A DNA stretch of 64,000 nucleotides from GCA-2709075 sp964492555 (GTDB taxonomy: Bacteria > Pseudomonadota > Alphaproteobacteria > MPNO01 > UBA2964): NCBI GenBank assembly GCA_964492555.1, contig CAZBKQ010000007.1:41517-105516 (forward strand), written 5' to 3'. This document shows, piece after piece, positions 42,649-50,742 of the stretch. The notes beneath the pieces were generated by a model that saw only the letters and a list, made by a program, of their open reading frames with translations, had not been told where the DNA came from and did not search any database. The position numbers and the translations under genes are program-made. How positions within the stretch are numbered: the first letter of the stretch is position 1; every line of letters starts with the position of its first letter.

Positions 42649-42662
42649 TAATCGGAGACATC

Positions 42663-43442
42663 ATGACTTTCGAAACCATCCTTGTTGAAACCCGCGGCAA
42701 TGTCGGGCTGGTGACGCTGAACCGGCCGGAGGCGCTGAACGCGCTTTCCGACCAGCTTATCGGCGAGCTCGGCCAGGCGCTGGATACGCTGGAGGGCGAT
42801 GACGCGATCGGCGCCATCGTGCTGACCGGGTCTGAAAAGGCCTTTGCCGCCGGCGCCGATATCAAGGAAATGCAGAGCCGTACCTATCCCGAAACCTTTG
42901 TTCAGGATTTTATCACCGATGGCTGGGAACGTGTTTCGCAATGCCGCAAGCCGGTCATTGCCGCTGTCGCCGGTTTCGCCCTTGGCGGCGGGTGCGAGGT
43001 GGCGATGATGTGCGATTTCATCCTTGCCGCGGAAACCGCCAGGTTTGGCCAGCCGGAGATCAAGATCGGGGTGACGCCGGGCGCCGGCGGCAGCCAGCGC
43101 CTGACCCGCGCGGTCGGCAAGGCCAAATCGATGGAAATGTGCCTCACCGGCCGGATGATGGATGCGGAAGAGGCCGAACGCGCCGGGCTTGTCTCGCGCA
43201 TCGTCGCCGCCGATGACCTTGTCGAGGAGGCTGTGAAAACCGCGCAATCGATCGCCGATATGTCCCTGCCCGCCGCCATGATGGTGAAGGAACAGGTCAA
43301 CCGTGCCTTTGAGACCACGCTGAGCGAGGGGGTGCGTTATGAACGGCGCCTGTTCCAGTCGCTTTTCGGCACGCCCGATCAGATTGAGGGAATGGCGGCC
43401 TTTACCGAAAAGCGAAAGCCGGAATTCGGTAAAAAAGGCTGA
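42663..43442 (+). CDS. Enoyl-CoA hydratase (crotonase family)
   Basis: 259 residues. ALNALSDQLIGELGQAL, AFAAGADIKEMQ (oxyanion-hole segment with the A-A-G-A-D loop), and ALGGGCEVAMMCDFILAAE with catalytic glutamate, then QPEIKIGVTPGAGGSQRLTRAVG with the second glutamate, make it a complete hydratase. It hydrates enoyl-CoA in beta-oxidation. It lies between the secreted protein and rpsT. Confidence 0.92.
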   Translation: MTFETILVETRGNVGLVTLNRPEALNALSDQLIGELGQALDTLEGDDAIGAIVLTGSEKAFAAGADIKEMQSRTYPETFVQDFITDGWERVSQCRKPVIAAVAGFALGGGCEVAMMCDFILAAETARFGQPEIKIGVTPGAGGSQRLTRAVGKAKSMEMCLTGRMMDAEEAERAGLVSRIVAADDLVEEAVKTAQSIADMSLPAAMMVKEQVNRAFETTLSEGVRYERRLFQSLFGTPDQIEGMAAFTEKRKPEFGKKG

Positions 43443-43471
43443 AAAAACCGGGGCTTTGGCGTTGGAATTGC

Positions 43472-43498
43472 TTGACGCCGGGGCCCCGGCGCTATAAA
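43472..43498 (+). promoter_or_regulatory. rpsT promoter with 16-bp palindrome in the spacer
   Basis: TTGACG (43472-43477) and TATAAA (43493-43498) are 15 bases apart. The spacer is almost entirely the perfect palindrome CGCCGGGGCCCCGGCG (43476-43491). rpsT starts 39 bases after the -10. The short spacer weakens the call, but both hexamers are good. Confidence 0.5.
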
Positions 43499-43536
43499 AC
43501 GCCCGCTTCGCGCCCGGTGGCGCCAGGAATTGGAAT

Positions 43537-43800
43537 ATGCCGAATATACAATCTGCCAAGAAACGCGTGCGTCAGACCGCCCGCAAAACCGACGTAAACC
43601 GCGCCCGGCGCAGCCGTATCCGCACCTTTATCAAGAAGGTCGATCTGGCGATTGCGGCGGGCGACAAGTCCGGCGCGGAAGCGGCGCTCAAGGCGGCGCA
43701 ACCTGAAATCATGCGCGGGGTCACGCGCGGTGTTGTGCACAAGAATACCGCCTCGCGGAAAATTTCCCGCCTGTCGGCTCAGGTGCGCGCGCTCGGCTGA
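43537..43800 (+). CDS. rpsT: 30S ribosomal protein S20
   Basis: 87 residues, standard length. NIQSAKKRVRQTARKTDVNRARRSRIRTFIKKV (2-34) and GVVHKNTASRKISRLSAQVRAL are the S20 pattern. S20 binds 16S rRNA early. It is followed by a strong terminator and then dnaA, the same rpsT-dnaA order as in Caulobacter and others. Confidence 0.97.
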   Translation: MPNIQSAKKRVRQTARKTDVNRARRSRIRTFIKKVDLAIAAGDKSGAEAALKAAQPEIMRGVTRGVVHKNTASRKISRLSAQVRALG

Positions 43801-43823
43801 CGGACCGCAAAACGAGAGTTCGA

Positions 43824-43851
43824 AACCCGCTCCCCTGGAGCGGGTTTTTTT
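43824..43851 (+). terminator. Intrinsic terminator of rpsT
   Basis: AACCCGCTCC (43824-43833), loop CCT, GGAGCGGGTT (43837-43846), T-run through 43851. The 10-bp stem is perfect. Confidence 0.9.
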
Positions 43852-44313
43852 GTTCTCCGGCACGACCCGTTGCTGTTTAGGGGCATCCGATGCCACCCGA
43901 ATTCAGGATAGTCTCTCAACTGATTGAAGAGTCGTGACATTTTTGATTTCACAATTTTGTCAATAAAAAAATTTGCATTTTTTTGTCCGGAAAGCGTTGC
44001 AGTCTACGGGTCTCCGCTATAGGTTTCTTGTCACGGCTTTCGAGCGCGGAGGCAATTAAAGAATAAACGAACCGTTTCTCTTGAGTATCAAGTAGTCAGA
44101 CTGAGAATTTAAGTAAAATTTTATCTTTTTACTTAATCTAGTCATATTCTGAGTGAAAGAGATTCTGTTATCGAGAGGTGAATTCCACCGCTTCTCGGAA
44201 TCATCCGTCGTTTGTTCAGCCAAGCTCTGTTGGCCGTCGGCGAATCACCCTCGGTGTTCGGTGATCGTCAGAGATAACGACACTTTAACGGTGCGCAGTG
44301 AGGGTTTGGGCGA
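43852..44313. other. AT-rich upstream region of dnaA
   Basis: 462 bases without a gene I can support. The stretch 43935-43990 is very AT-rich. A weak promoter-like pair TTGCAG (43997-44002) / TATAGG (44018-44023) is 15 bases apart. GANTC sites lie at 43929-43933, 44161-44165, 44198-44202 and 44242-44246. I find no DnaA box matching TTWTNCACA, so this is a regulatory region and not a proven origin. Confidence 0.5.
44109..44136 (+). repeat. Perfect 10-bp AT-rich inverted repeat upstream of dnaA
   Basis: TTAAGTAAAA (44109-44118), loop TTTTATCT, TTTTACTTAA (44127-44136). It lies 178 bases before the dnaA start. It could be a protein-binding site or a cruciform. Confidence 0.55.
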
Positions 44314-45711
44314 ATGGCCGATCAGAATGTTGATCCCGCGGTAACACAAAGATGGGCGAGGGTAAGGGGGATTCTTCGTTCGGAGGTAGGCGACGCCTCC
44401 TATCGCAGCTGGCTTAAACCGCTGACGCTGGTTTCCGTCGAGGGCGGCAGGGTCAGGATTTCAGTGCCGACCCGTTTTATGCGCGATTGGGTCATAAGCC
44501 ATTATGGCGACCGCCTGCGTGATCTCTGGATGGATGAAAATCCCGATGTGGACTCCGTCGATGTGTTTGTACAGGCGCCGGTTTCGAAAAAGGTCGTCCG
44601 TCCGGTAGGAGTCGCGCGCCGCGCCCCTGCTCCCGCTTCCGTCGCGCCCAATACGGACCTGGGAAAAGACGAAATAGAGGCAAGCGGCATCAGCGCCCCT
44701 CTCGATTCACGCTTCAAGTTCGAAAATTTCATCGTCGGCAAGCCGAACGAGCTTGCCTATGCCGCCGCGCGTCGGGTCGCGGATTCCGAGACCGCCCCGT
44801 TTAACCCGCTTTTTCTCTATGGCGGGGTGGGGCTCGGCAAAACCCATCTGATGCACGCCATCGCGCTGCATACAAAGGAAAAGTTTCCGGAAAAAAAGGT
44901 CGTCTATCTCTCGGCCGAGAAGTTCATGTATCATTTCGTCCGGGCGCTGCGTTTCAAGGACACGGTCTCCTTCAAGGAGCGGTTCCGGTCGGTCGACCTG
45001 CTGATGATCGATGATGTGCAATTCATCAACGGCAAGGAATCGACCCAGGAAGAGTTCTTCCACACCTTCAACGATCTGGTCGACAATAACCGCCAGGTGG
45101 TGATATCGGCGGACAAGTCGCCGTCAGATCTCGACAGGATGGAAGAACGGCTGCGTTCCCGGCTCGGCTGGGGGCTTGTCGCCGACATTCACGCAACGAC
45201 CTATGAGCTGCGTCTCGGTATTATCGAGGCCAAGGCCGACAGGCTCGGCATCGAAATCCCGCCCAGGGTCATCGAATTTCTGTCGCATCGCATCACTTCG
45301 AATGTGCGTGAGCTGGAAGGCGCCCTGAACCGTGTGGTGGCCCACGCGACGCTGGTCGGGCGCGATATCACGGTCGAGGCCTGCCAGGAGGTGCTGCATG
45401 ACGTGCTGCGCGCCAATGACCGCCGGGTTACGATCGAGGAAATTCAGAAGCGCGTGGCGGAGCATTTCAATATCCGCCTGACCGACATGTATTCGGCGCG
45501 GCGCGCAAGGGCCGTGGCGCGGCCCCGTCAGGTCGCGATGTATCTCTCCAAACAGCTCACCGCCCGGTCTTTGCCGGAAATCGGCCGCAAGTTCGGCGGG
45601 CGCGATCACACCACCGTCATGCATGCGGTGAAAAAGGTCGAGGAGCTGCGCCAGACCGACGCCTGTTTCGCCGAAGACGTCGATCTCCTGCGCCGGCTGC
45701 TGGAGGGCTGA
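44314..45711 (+). CDS. dnaA: Chromosomal replication initiator protein DnaA
   Basis: 465 residues. Domain I (RGILRSEVGDASYRSWLKPL) is followed by a short linker, then the AAA+ domain with Walker A GGVGLGKTHLMHAI and Walker B VDLLMIDDVQFINGK, and domain IV with the DnaA signature (RARAVARPRQVAMYLSKQLT then GRKFGGRDHTTVMHAVKKV). It opens the origin and regulates transcription. Its own promoter region carries GANTC sites, as in other CcrM-containing alphaproteobacteria. Confidence 0.98.
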   Translation: MADQNVDPAVTQRWARVRGILRSEVGDASYRSWLKPLTLVSVEGGRVRISVPTRFMRDWVISHYGDRLRDLWMDENPDVDSVDVFVQAPVSKKVVRPVGVARRAPAPASVAPNTDLGKDEIEASGISAPLDSRFKFENFIVGKPNELAYAAARRVADSETAPFNPLFLYGGVGLGKTHLMHAIALHTKEKFPEKKVVYLSAEKFMYHFVRALRFKDTVSFKERFRSVDLLMIDDVQFINGKESTQEEFFHTFNDLVDNNRQVVISADKSPSDLDRMEERLRSRLGWGLVADIHATTYELRLGIIEAKADRLGIEIPPRVIEFLSHRITSNVRELEGALNRVVAHATLVGRDITVEACQEVLHDVLRANDRRVTIEEIQKRVAEHFNIRLTDMYSARRARAVARPRQVAMYLSKQLTARSLPEIGRKFGGRDHTTVMHAVKKVEELRQTDACFAEDVDLLRRLLEG

Positions 45712-45782
45712 GACCGCCCCCGGCGGCGCGAAACCTGGGCGATTTTCTGTTGTTCTAAACCCGTGCGGGATTCTCTCTGCAA

Positions 45783-45791
45783 TGGTATAAT
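45783..45791 (+). promoter_or_regulatory. Extended -10 promoter candidate for dnaN
   Basis: TGG-TATAAT: a perfect -10 (45786-45791) with the extended TGN element, in the 205-base gap between dnaA and dnaN. The -35 at the expected spacing is poor, as extended -10 promoters allow. Confidence 0.5.
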
Positions 45792-45916
45792 CCGTCGATT
45801 TGGCAGGACGCCGCGCGGATTCTCTGGCTTTCGCGGTTTTCCGCCGCCGAATCGGTTGCCGCCGGGCATGATGCCGGGCGGTCGAGGAACTAGCGGGTAG
45901 ACAGCTTATAGACGCC

Positions 45917-47038
45917 ATGAATTTTACGATTGACCGCGGTGCGCTGCTTAAGACGCTGACCCACGCCCAAAGCGTTGTCGAACGCCGCAATACCATTCCG
46001 ATCCTGGCCAACGTTCTGCTGAAGGCGGATGAAAACGGCACGGTCGAGCTTACCGCGACGGATATGGATATCGCCGTCGTCGAAAAGGTTCCCGCCGATG
46101 TCTCGCAGGCCGGCGCCACAACGGTTCCCGCTCATACGCTTTTCGATATCGTGCGCAAGCTGGAAGACGGCGCGCAGATTGAGCTGGGCGGCACTTCGGA
46201 AGAAGGCCAGATCGCGCTCCGGTCCGGCCGCTCGACCCTGAAACTCGCCACATTGCCGAGCGAGGATTTCCCCTCCATGTCGAACGACGACATGCCGTCG
46301 CAATTCACGCTTGATGCGGACACGCTGCGGTCGCTGATCGACCGCACCCGCTTTGCGATTTCGACCGAGGAGACCCGTTATTACCTGAACGGGATTTATC
46401 TGCACGCGGCGGATGGCGAAACCGGCAAGGTCTTGCGCGCCGTCGCGACCGACGGCCACCGGCTGGCACTGATGGAGGCGCCGCTGCCCGCGGGCGCCGA
46501 GGACATGCCCGGCGTTATCGTGCCGCGCAAAACGGTCAATGAGTTGCGCAAGCTGATCGATGATGCGGAAGACGATATCTCCGTCATGCTGTCCGATACG
46601 CGCATCCGTTTCGCCATCGACGGGATCGATCTTTCGTCCAAGCTGATCGACGGCACCTTCCCCGATTACGACCGGGTGATCCCCGACGGCAATGACAAGA
46701 TGCTGGAGGTCGATTGCAAGCGGTTCGAGCGCGCGGTTGATCTGGTGTCGACCATCTCGACCGAGAAATCCCGCGCGATCAAGCTGACGCTCGGCGACAA
46801 CAATCTGGTGCTTTCCGCGACCAGCCCGGATGCCGGCAGCGCGACGGAAGAGCTGGAGGTCGCCTATGGCGATGACGCGCTGGAGATCGGGTTCAATTCG
46901 CGTTACCTGATCGACATCACCCAGCAGATCGAGGGCGATGTCGCCCGTTTCGCCCTGTCCGACGCCGCGTCGCCCACCGTGGTGCGCGAAATGACTGATT
47001 CCGGCGCGCTTTATGTCCTGATGCCGATGCGCGTCTGA
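45917..47038 (+). CDS. dnaN: DNA polymerase III beta sliding clamp
   Basis: 373 residues in three clamp domains. FTIDRGALLKTLTHAQSVVERRNTIPILANVLL (4-36) opens it, FAISTEETRYYLNGIYLH lies in the second domain, and the end SGALYVLMPMRV is the conserved C-terminus. The clamp tethers polymerase III to DNA. It leads dnaN-recF-gyrB. Confidence 0.97.
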   Translation: MNFTIDRGALLKTLTHAQSVVERRNTIPILANVLLKADENGTVELTATDMDIAVVEKVPADVSQAGATTVPAHTLFDIVRKLEDGAQIELGGTSEEGQIALRSGRSTLKLATLPSEDFPSMSNDDMPSQFTLDADTLRSLIDRTRFAISTEETRYYLNGIYLHAADGETGKVLRAVATDGHRLALMEAPLPAGAEDMPGVIVPRKTVNELRKLIDDAEDDISVMLSDTRIRFAIDGIDLSSKLIDGTFPDYDRVIPDGNDKMLEVDCKRFERAVDLVSTISTEKSRAIKLTLGDNNLVLSATSPDAGSATEELEVAYGDDALEIGFNSRYLIDITQQIEGDVARFALSDAASPTVVREMTDSGALYVLMPMRV

Positions 47039-47054
47039 CGCCGGGGGACAGACC

Positions 47055-48260
47055 CTGAATAGCCTGGAAAATCTCGTTCTCACGCCTGAAGTACAGGCGC
47101 GCCGAGTCGCAATTGCCCGTCTCTCGCTCACCGATTTCCGCTGTTATGAGACGCTCCGGCTGGAAACAGGCGGTGACCCGGTGGTGCTGACCGGGCCAAA
47201 CGGCGCCGGCAAGACCAATGTATTGGAGGCGGTATCGTTCCTGGTTCCCGGCCGCGGGCTGCGCCGGGCCCGGCTGGCGGAGCCGGCGCGGCGCATACCG
47301 GGCGACGATCCGGACGCGCCGCCGCGCGCCTGGGCGGTCGCCGCCACCCTGGAAGACCCGGCCGGCCCGTTCGATGCGGGTACCGGTCTTGTTCCCGCCG
47401 CAACCGGCGATGGCCGGCGCACCGTGCGGATCGATGGAGAGGAAATGCGCAGCCAGGCCGCGTTGGCCGAACGGATCGCGGTTCTCTGGCTGACCCCCGA
47501 TATGCAGCGCCTGTTTACCGACGGCGCTTCCGGGCGGCGGCGTTTTCTCGACCGTATGGTATTTGCCGACGATCCCGCCCATGCCGGGCGCCTGCAGGCC
47601 TATGAAAAAGCGCTGCGCGACCGCGCGCGGGTGTTATCGGATGCGCGGCGCGACGGACGGGCGCCGGATGGCGGCTGGCTCGGCGCGCTGGAAGCGGCGA
47701 TGGTTGAGCGCGGCATGGCCGTCGCGGCGGCGCGGGCGGCGCTTGTCCGGCGGTTGAACCCGGCCTGCGCGATGGGGGTCGGCCCGTTTCCGGCGGCACG
47801 GCTTTCGCTGTCCGGCCCGGTCGATTGCTGGCTCGCCGAAATGCCGGCGGTCGATGCGGAAGAGAAATTTCTTGCCGCGCTGCGTGACGGCCGGGAAGAA
47901 GACGCGATATTGCGCGGCGCGACGACCGGGCCGCACAAATCCGACCTGGAGGTCGACCATGTCGCGCGCAACGCGCCGGCCCGGCAATGTTCGACCGGCG
48001 AACAGAAGGCTTTGCTGATCAGTATCATTCTTGCCAATGCCCGGTTGCGGGCGCTTGATGCCGGAACTGCGCCGATCCTGCTGCTGGACGAGGTCGCGGC
48101 CCATCTGGATGAAGTCCGCCGCGAAGCGTTGTTCGAGGAAATCCTCGCGCTTGGCGCGCAGGCCTGGATGACCGGAACCGATTCCACCCTGTTTTCATCG
48201 CTGGGCGCGTCCGCCCGGCATTTCACCGTCGCCGACGCCGCTATTGCGCCGGCGCGCTAA
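47055..48260 (+). CDS. recF: DNA replication and repair protein RecF (non-canonical start)
   Basis: 401 residues from the proposed start. Homology to RecF begins well before the first ATG/GTG/TTG in frame: IARLSLTDFRCYETLRLE is encoded at about 47112-47165, whereas the first such codon is GTG at 47181, just before Walker A (TGPNGAGKTN). The frame is open back to a TGA at 47019-47021. CTG at 47055 has GGGGGA at 47043-47048 and is the best candidate; ATT at 47112 is another. Later motifs include CSTGEQKALLISIILA and the Walker B LLLDEVAAHLD. RecF loads RecA at gaps. An ATG-to-CTG change or sequence error is the alternative. Confidence 0.85.
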   Translation: MNSLENLVLTPEVQARRVAIARLSLTDFRCYETLRLETGGDPVVLTGPNGAGKTNVLEAVSFLVPGRGLRRARLAEPARRIPGDDPDAPPRAWAVAATLEDPAGPFDAGTGLVPAATGDGRRTVRIDGEEMRSQAALAERIAVLWLTPDMQRLFTDGASGRRRFLDRMVFADDPAHAGRLQAYEKALRDRARVLSDARRDGRAPDGGWLGALEAAMVERGMAVAAARAALVRRLNPACAMGVGPFPAARLSLSGPVDCWLAEMPAVDAEEKFLAALRDGREEDAILRGATTGPHKSDLEVDHVARNAPARQCSTGEQKALLISIILANARLRALDAGTAPILLLDEVAAHLDEVRREALFEEILALGAQAWMTGTDSTLFSSLGASARHFTVADAAIAPAR

Positions 48261-48279
48261 CCAAGAAACGGCAACTATC

Positions 48280-50733
48280 ATGACGCCACCAGCCGACCTT
48301 CCCCCCGATACCGAAACGCCCGACGGCGGTAACGAATACGGCGCTGATTCCATTCAGGTATTGCGCGGCCTGGACGCGGTGCGGAAACGTCCCGGCATGT
48401 ATATCGGCGACACGGATGACGGATCCGGTCTGCACCATATGGTGTATGAGGTCGTCGATAACGCGATCGACGAGGCGCTGGCCGGGATCTGCGACCGCGT
48501 CGAAGTCACGCTCAATGGCGACGGTTCCGTATCGATCAAGGATAATGGCCGCGGCATTCCGGTCGATACGCATGAGGAAGAAGGCGTGTCGGCGGCCGAG
48601 GTCATCATGACCCATCTGCATGCGGGCGGTAAGTTCGACCAAAGCTCCTACAAGGTATCGGGCGGTTTGCACGGGGTCGGCGTTTCCGTGGTCAACGCAT
48701 TGTCTGACTGGCTGGAGCTGCGCATCTGGCGCGACGGCGCGGAATGGAGCATGCGGTTTGAAAAGGGCGCCGCCGCGGCGCCGCTTGCCCGCGTCGCGGA
48801 TTGGGACGGCCCGTCCGGCAGCCAGGTTACCTTCTTTGCCTCACCCGAAATTTTCACCAATACGGAATTCGATTTCACCCGGCTAGAGCACCGGTTGCGC
48901 GAACTTGCCTTTCTCAATTCCGGCATCACGCTCGCGATTAACGACTCCCGTGGCGTCGAACCGAACGCCGTCGAGATGTGCTACGAGGGCGGCCTCAAGG
49001 AGTTCGTCAATTATCTTGATCGCGGCAAGACGCCACTGTTCGAGGAAGCGGTGGCCATCAAGGGCGAACAGGACGGTGTCGCGATCGAGGTCGCGCTGGA
49101 ATGGTCGGACTCCTATCATGAATCCGTCCTCTGCTTTACCAACACCATCCCGCAAGGCGATGGCGGCACCCATCTGGCCGGTTTCCGTGCGGCCCTGACC
49201 CGGACGGTTAATGGCTATGCCAATGAATCCGGGATCGCCAAAAAGGAAAAGGTCAATCTGTCGGGCGAGGATATGCGCGAAGGCATGACGGCGGTTCTCT
49301 CCGTCATGGTGCCCGATCCTAAATTTTCCTCCCAGACCAAGGACAAGCTGGTGTCGTCAGAGGTGCGCCCGGCGGTGGAAAGCCTGGTCAGCGACAAGCT
49401 CGGTCAATGGTTCGAGGAACATCCCAACGAGGCCAGACGTATCGTCGCCAAGGTCGTGGAGGCGGCTGCCGCGCGCGAGGCCGCGCGCAAGGCGCGGGAA
49501 CTGACCCGGCGGAAGGGCGCGCTGGATATTTCGTCGCTGCCCGGAAAGCTTGCCGACTGTCAGGAACGTGACGCGACCCAGGCCGAACTGTTCATCGTCG
49601 AGGGCGACAGCGCCGGCGGGTCGGCCAAGCAGGGGCGCGACCGGCGGACCCAGGCGATCCTGCCGTTGCGTGGTAAAATCCTGAATGTGGAGCGCGCGCG
49701 GTTTGACAAGATGCTCTCATCGGCGGAAATCGGCACGTTGATCGCGGCGCTCGGCACCGGGATCGGGCGGGAAGATTTCGATATCGAGAAAATCCGCTAT
49801 CACAAGATCATCATCATGACGGATGCCGACGTCGATGGCAGCCATATCCGCACGCTCTTGCTGACCTTCTTTTTCCGCCAGATGCCGGAGGTGGTCGAGC
49901 GCGGCTATCTTTATATCGCCCAGCCGCCGCTTTACCGCGCCAAACGCGGCAGCGAGGAAGTCTATCTCAAAGACGATTCCCGGATGGAGGATTACCTGAT
50001 CCAGGTCGGGCTGCGCGATTGCGTGCTGCAGGTCGGTGATGGCGCCGAAATCGGCGGCGTCGATCTGCAGGAGACGGTGCGCGAGGCCTTCCGCGCCCGC
50101 GCCCTGATGAAGCCGATCCTGCAAAAGGTTTCCAACCCGATGGTCGTCGAACAGTCGGCGATTCTCAGCGCCTTCAACCGGGAAGTGCTTGAGGATGCGG
50201 AAATGTCGGCCCAATTGGCGCAGGCGCTTAGCCGCCGCCTTGATGGTCTGTCGCCGGAGGCCGAACGTGGCTGGTCGGTCGAAATTCTCGATGGCGGCGG
50301 ATTTGAATTTTCGCGGACGCTACGCGGCGTCACCGAACGCCATGTCATAGACGGCACGCTGGTCGGCAGTGCCGAAGCGCGGCGGCTCGATGAAATGACC
50401 CCGCGCCTGCAGGAAATCTACGCGCGTCCCGCAGCCCTGAAAGTCAGGGAGTCGGAAGAAAAGATTATCGGTCCGCTGGGTCTGGCGGAGGCGGTGTTGC
50501 GTGCCGGGCGCCGCGGTATCTCGGTGCAGCGATATAAGGGGCTGGGTGAAATGAACCCCGACCAGCTCTGGGAAACCACGCTCAACCCCGATGACCGGTC
50601 ATTGCTGCAGGTGCGGATCGATCATCGCGATGACGCGGAAGAAGTATTCTCCACCCTGATGGGCGATGTGGTGGAACCACGGCGCGACTTTATCCAGTCA
50701 AACGCGCTGAAGGTCGTCAATCTGGATATCTAG
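48280..50733 (+). CDS. gyrB: DNA gyrase subunit B
   Basis: 817 residues. The ATPase domain has DSIQVLRGLDAVRKRPGMYIG and the GHKL motifs YEVVDNAIDEAL and DNGRGIPVD. The TOPRIM domain has IVEGDSAGGSAKQGRDRRTQAILPLRGKILNVE (606-ish region, positions about 49595-49690) and MTDADVDGSHI. The C-terminal domain ends in NALKVVNLDI. It introduces negative supercoils with GyrA. The start ATG at 48280 lies 19 bases after recF. The stop is TAG. Confidence 0.97.
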   Translation: MTPPADLPPDTETPDGGNEYGADSIQVLRGLDAVRKRPGMYIGDTDDGSGLHHMVYEVVDNAIDEALAGICDRVEVTLNGDGSVSIKDNGRGIPVDTHEEEGVSAAEVIMTHLHAGGKFDQSSYKVSGGLHGVGVSVVNALSDWLELRIWRDGAEWSMRFEKGAAAAPLARVADWDGPSGSQVTFFASPEIFTNTEFDFTRLEHRLRELAFLNSGITLAINDSRGVEPNAVEMCYEGGLKEFVNYLDRGKTPLFEEAVAIKGEQDGVAIEVALEWSDSYHESVLCFTNTIPQGDGGTHLAGFRAALTRTVNGYANESGIAKKEKVNLSGEDMREGMTAVLSVMVPDPKFSSQTKDKLVSSEVRPAVESLVSDKLGQWFEEHPNEARRIVAKVVEAAAAREAARKARELTRRKGALDISSLPGKLADCQERDATQAELFIVEGDSAGGSAKQGRDRRTQAILPLRGKILNVERARFDKMLSSAEIGTLIAALGTGIGREDFDIEKIRYHKIIIMTDADVDGSHIRTLLLTFFFRQMPEVVERGYLYIAQPPLYRAKRGSEEVYLKDDSRMEDYLIQVGLRDCVLQVGDGAEIGGVDLQETVREAFRARALMKPILQKVSNPMVVEQSAILSAFNREVLEDAEMSAQLAQALSRRLDGLSPEAERGWSVEILDGGGFEFSRTLRGVTERHVIDGTLVGSAEARRLDEMTPRLQEIYARPAALKVRESEEKIIGPLGLAEAVLRAGRRGISVQRYKGLGEMNPDQLWETTLNPDDRSLLQVRIDHRDDAEEVFSTLMGDVVEPRRDFIQSNALKVVNLDI

Positions 50734-50742
50734 ACGCGCGCT

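Noticed and set aside
43852..44313. Replication origin beside dnaA.
   Set aside because: The region is AT-rich, but I find no cluster of DnaA boxes (TTWTNCACA). In many alphaproteobacteria the origin lies away from dnaA. GC-skew over a larger region would decide.
44153..44344. A 63-codon frame upstream of dnaA.
   Set aside because: No ribosome-binding site, no similarity I recognise, and it overlaps the dnaA start. Treated as chance.
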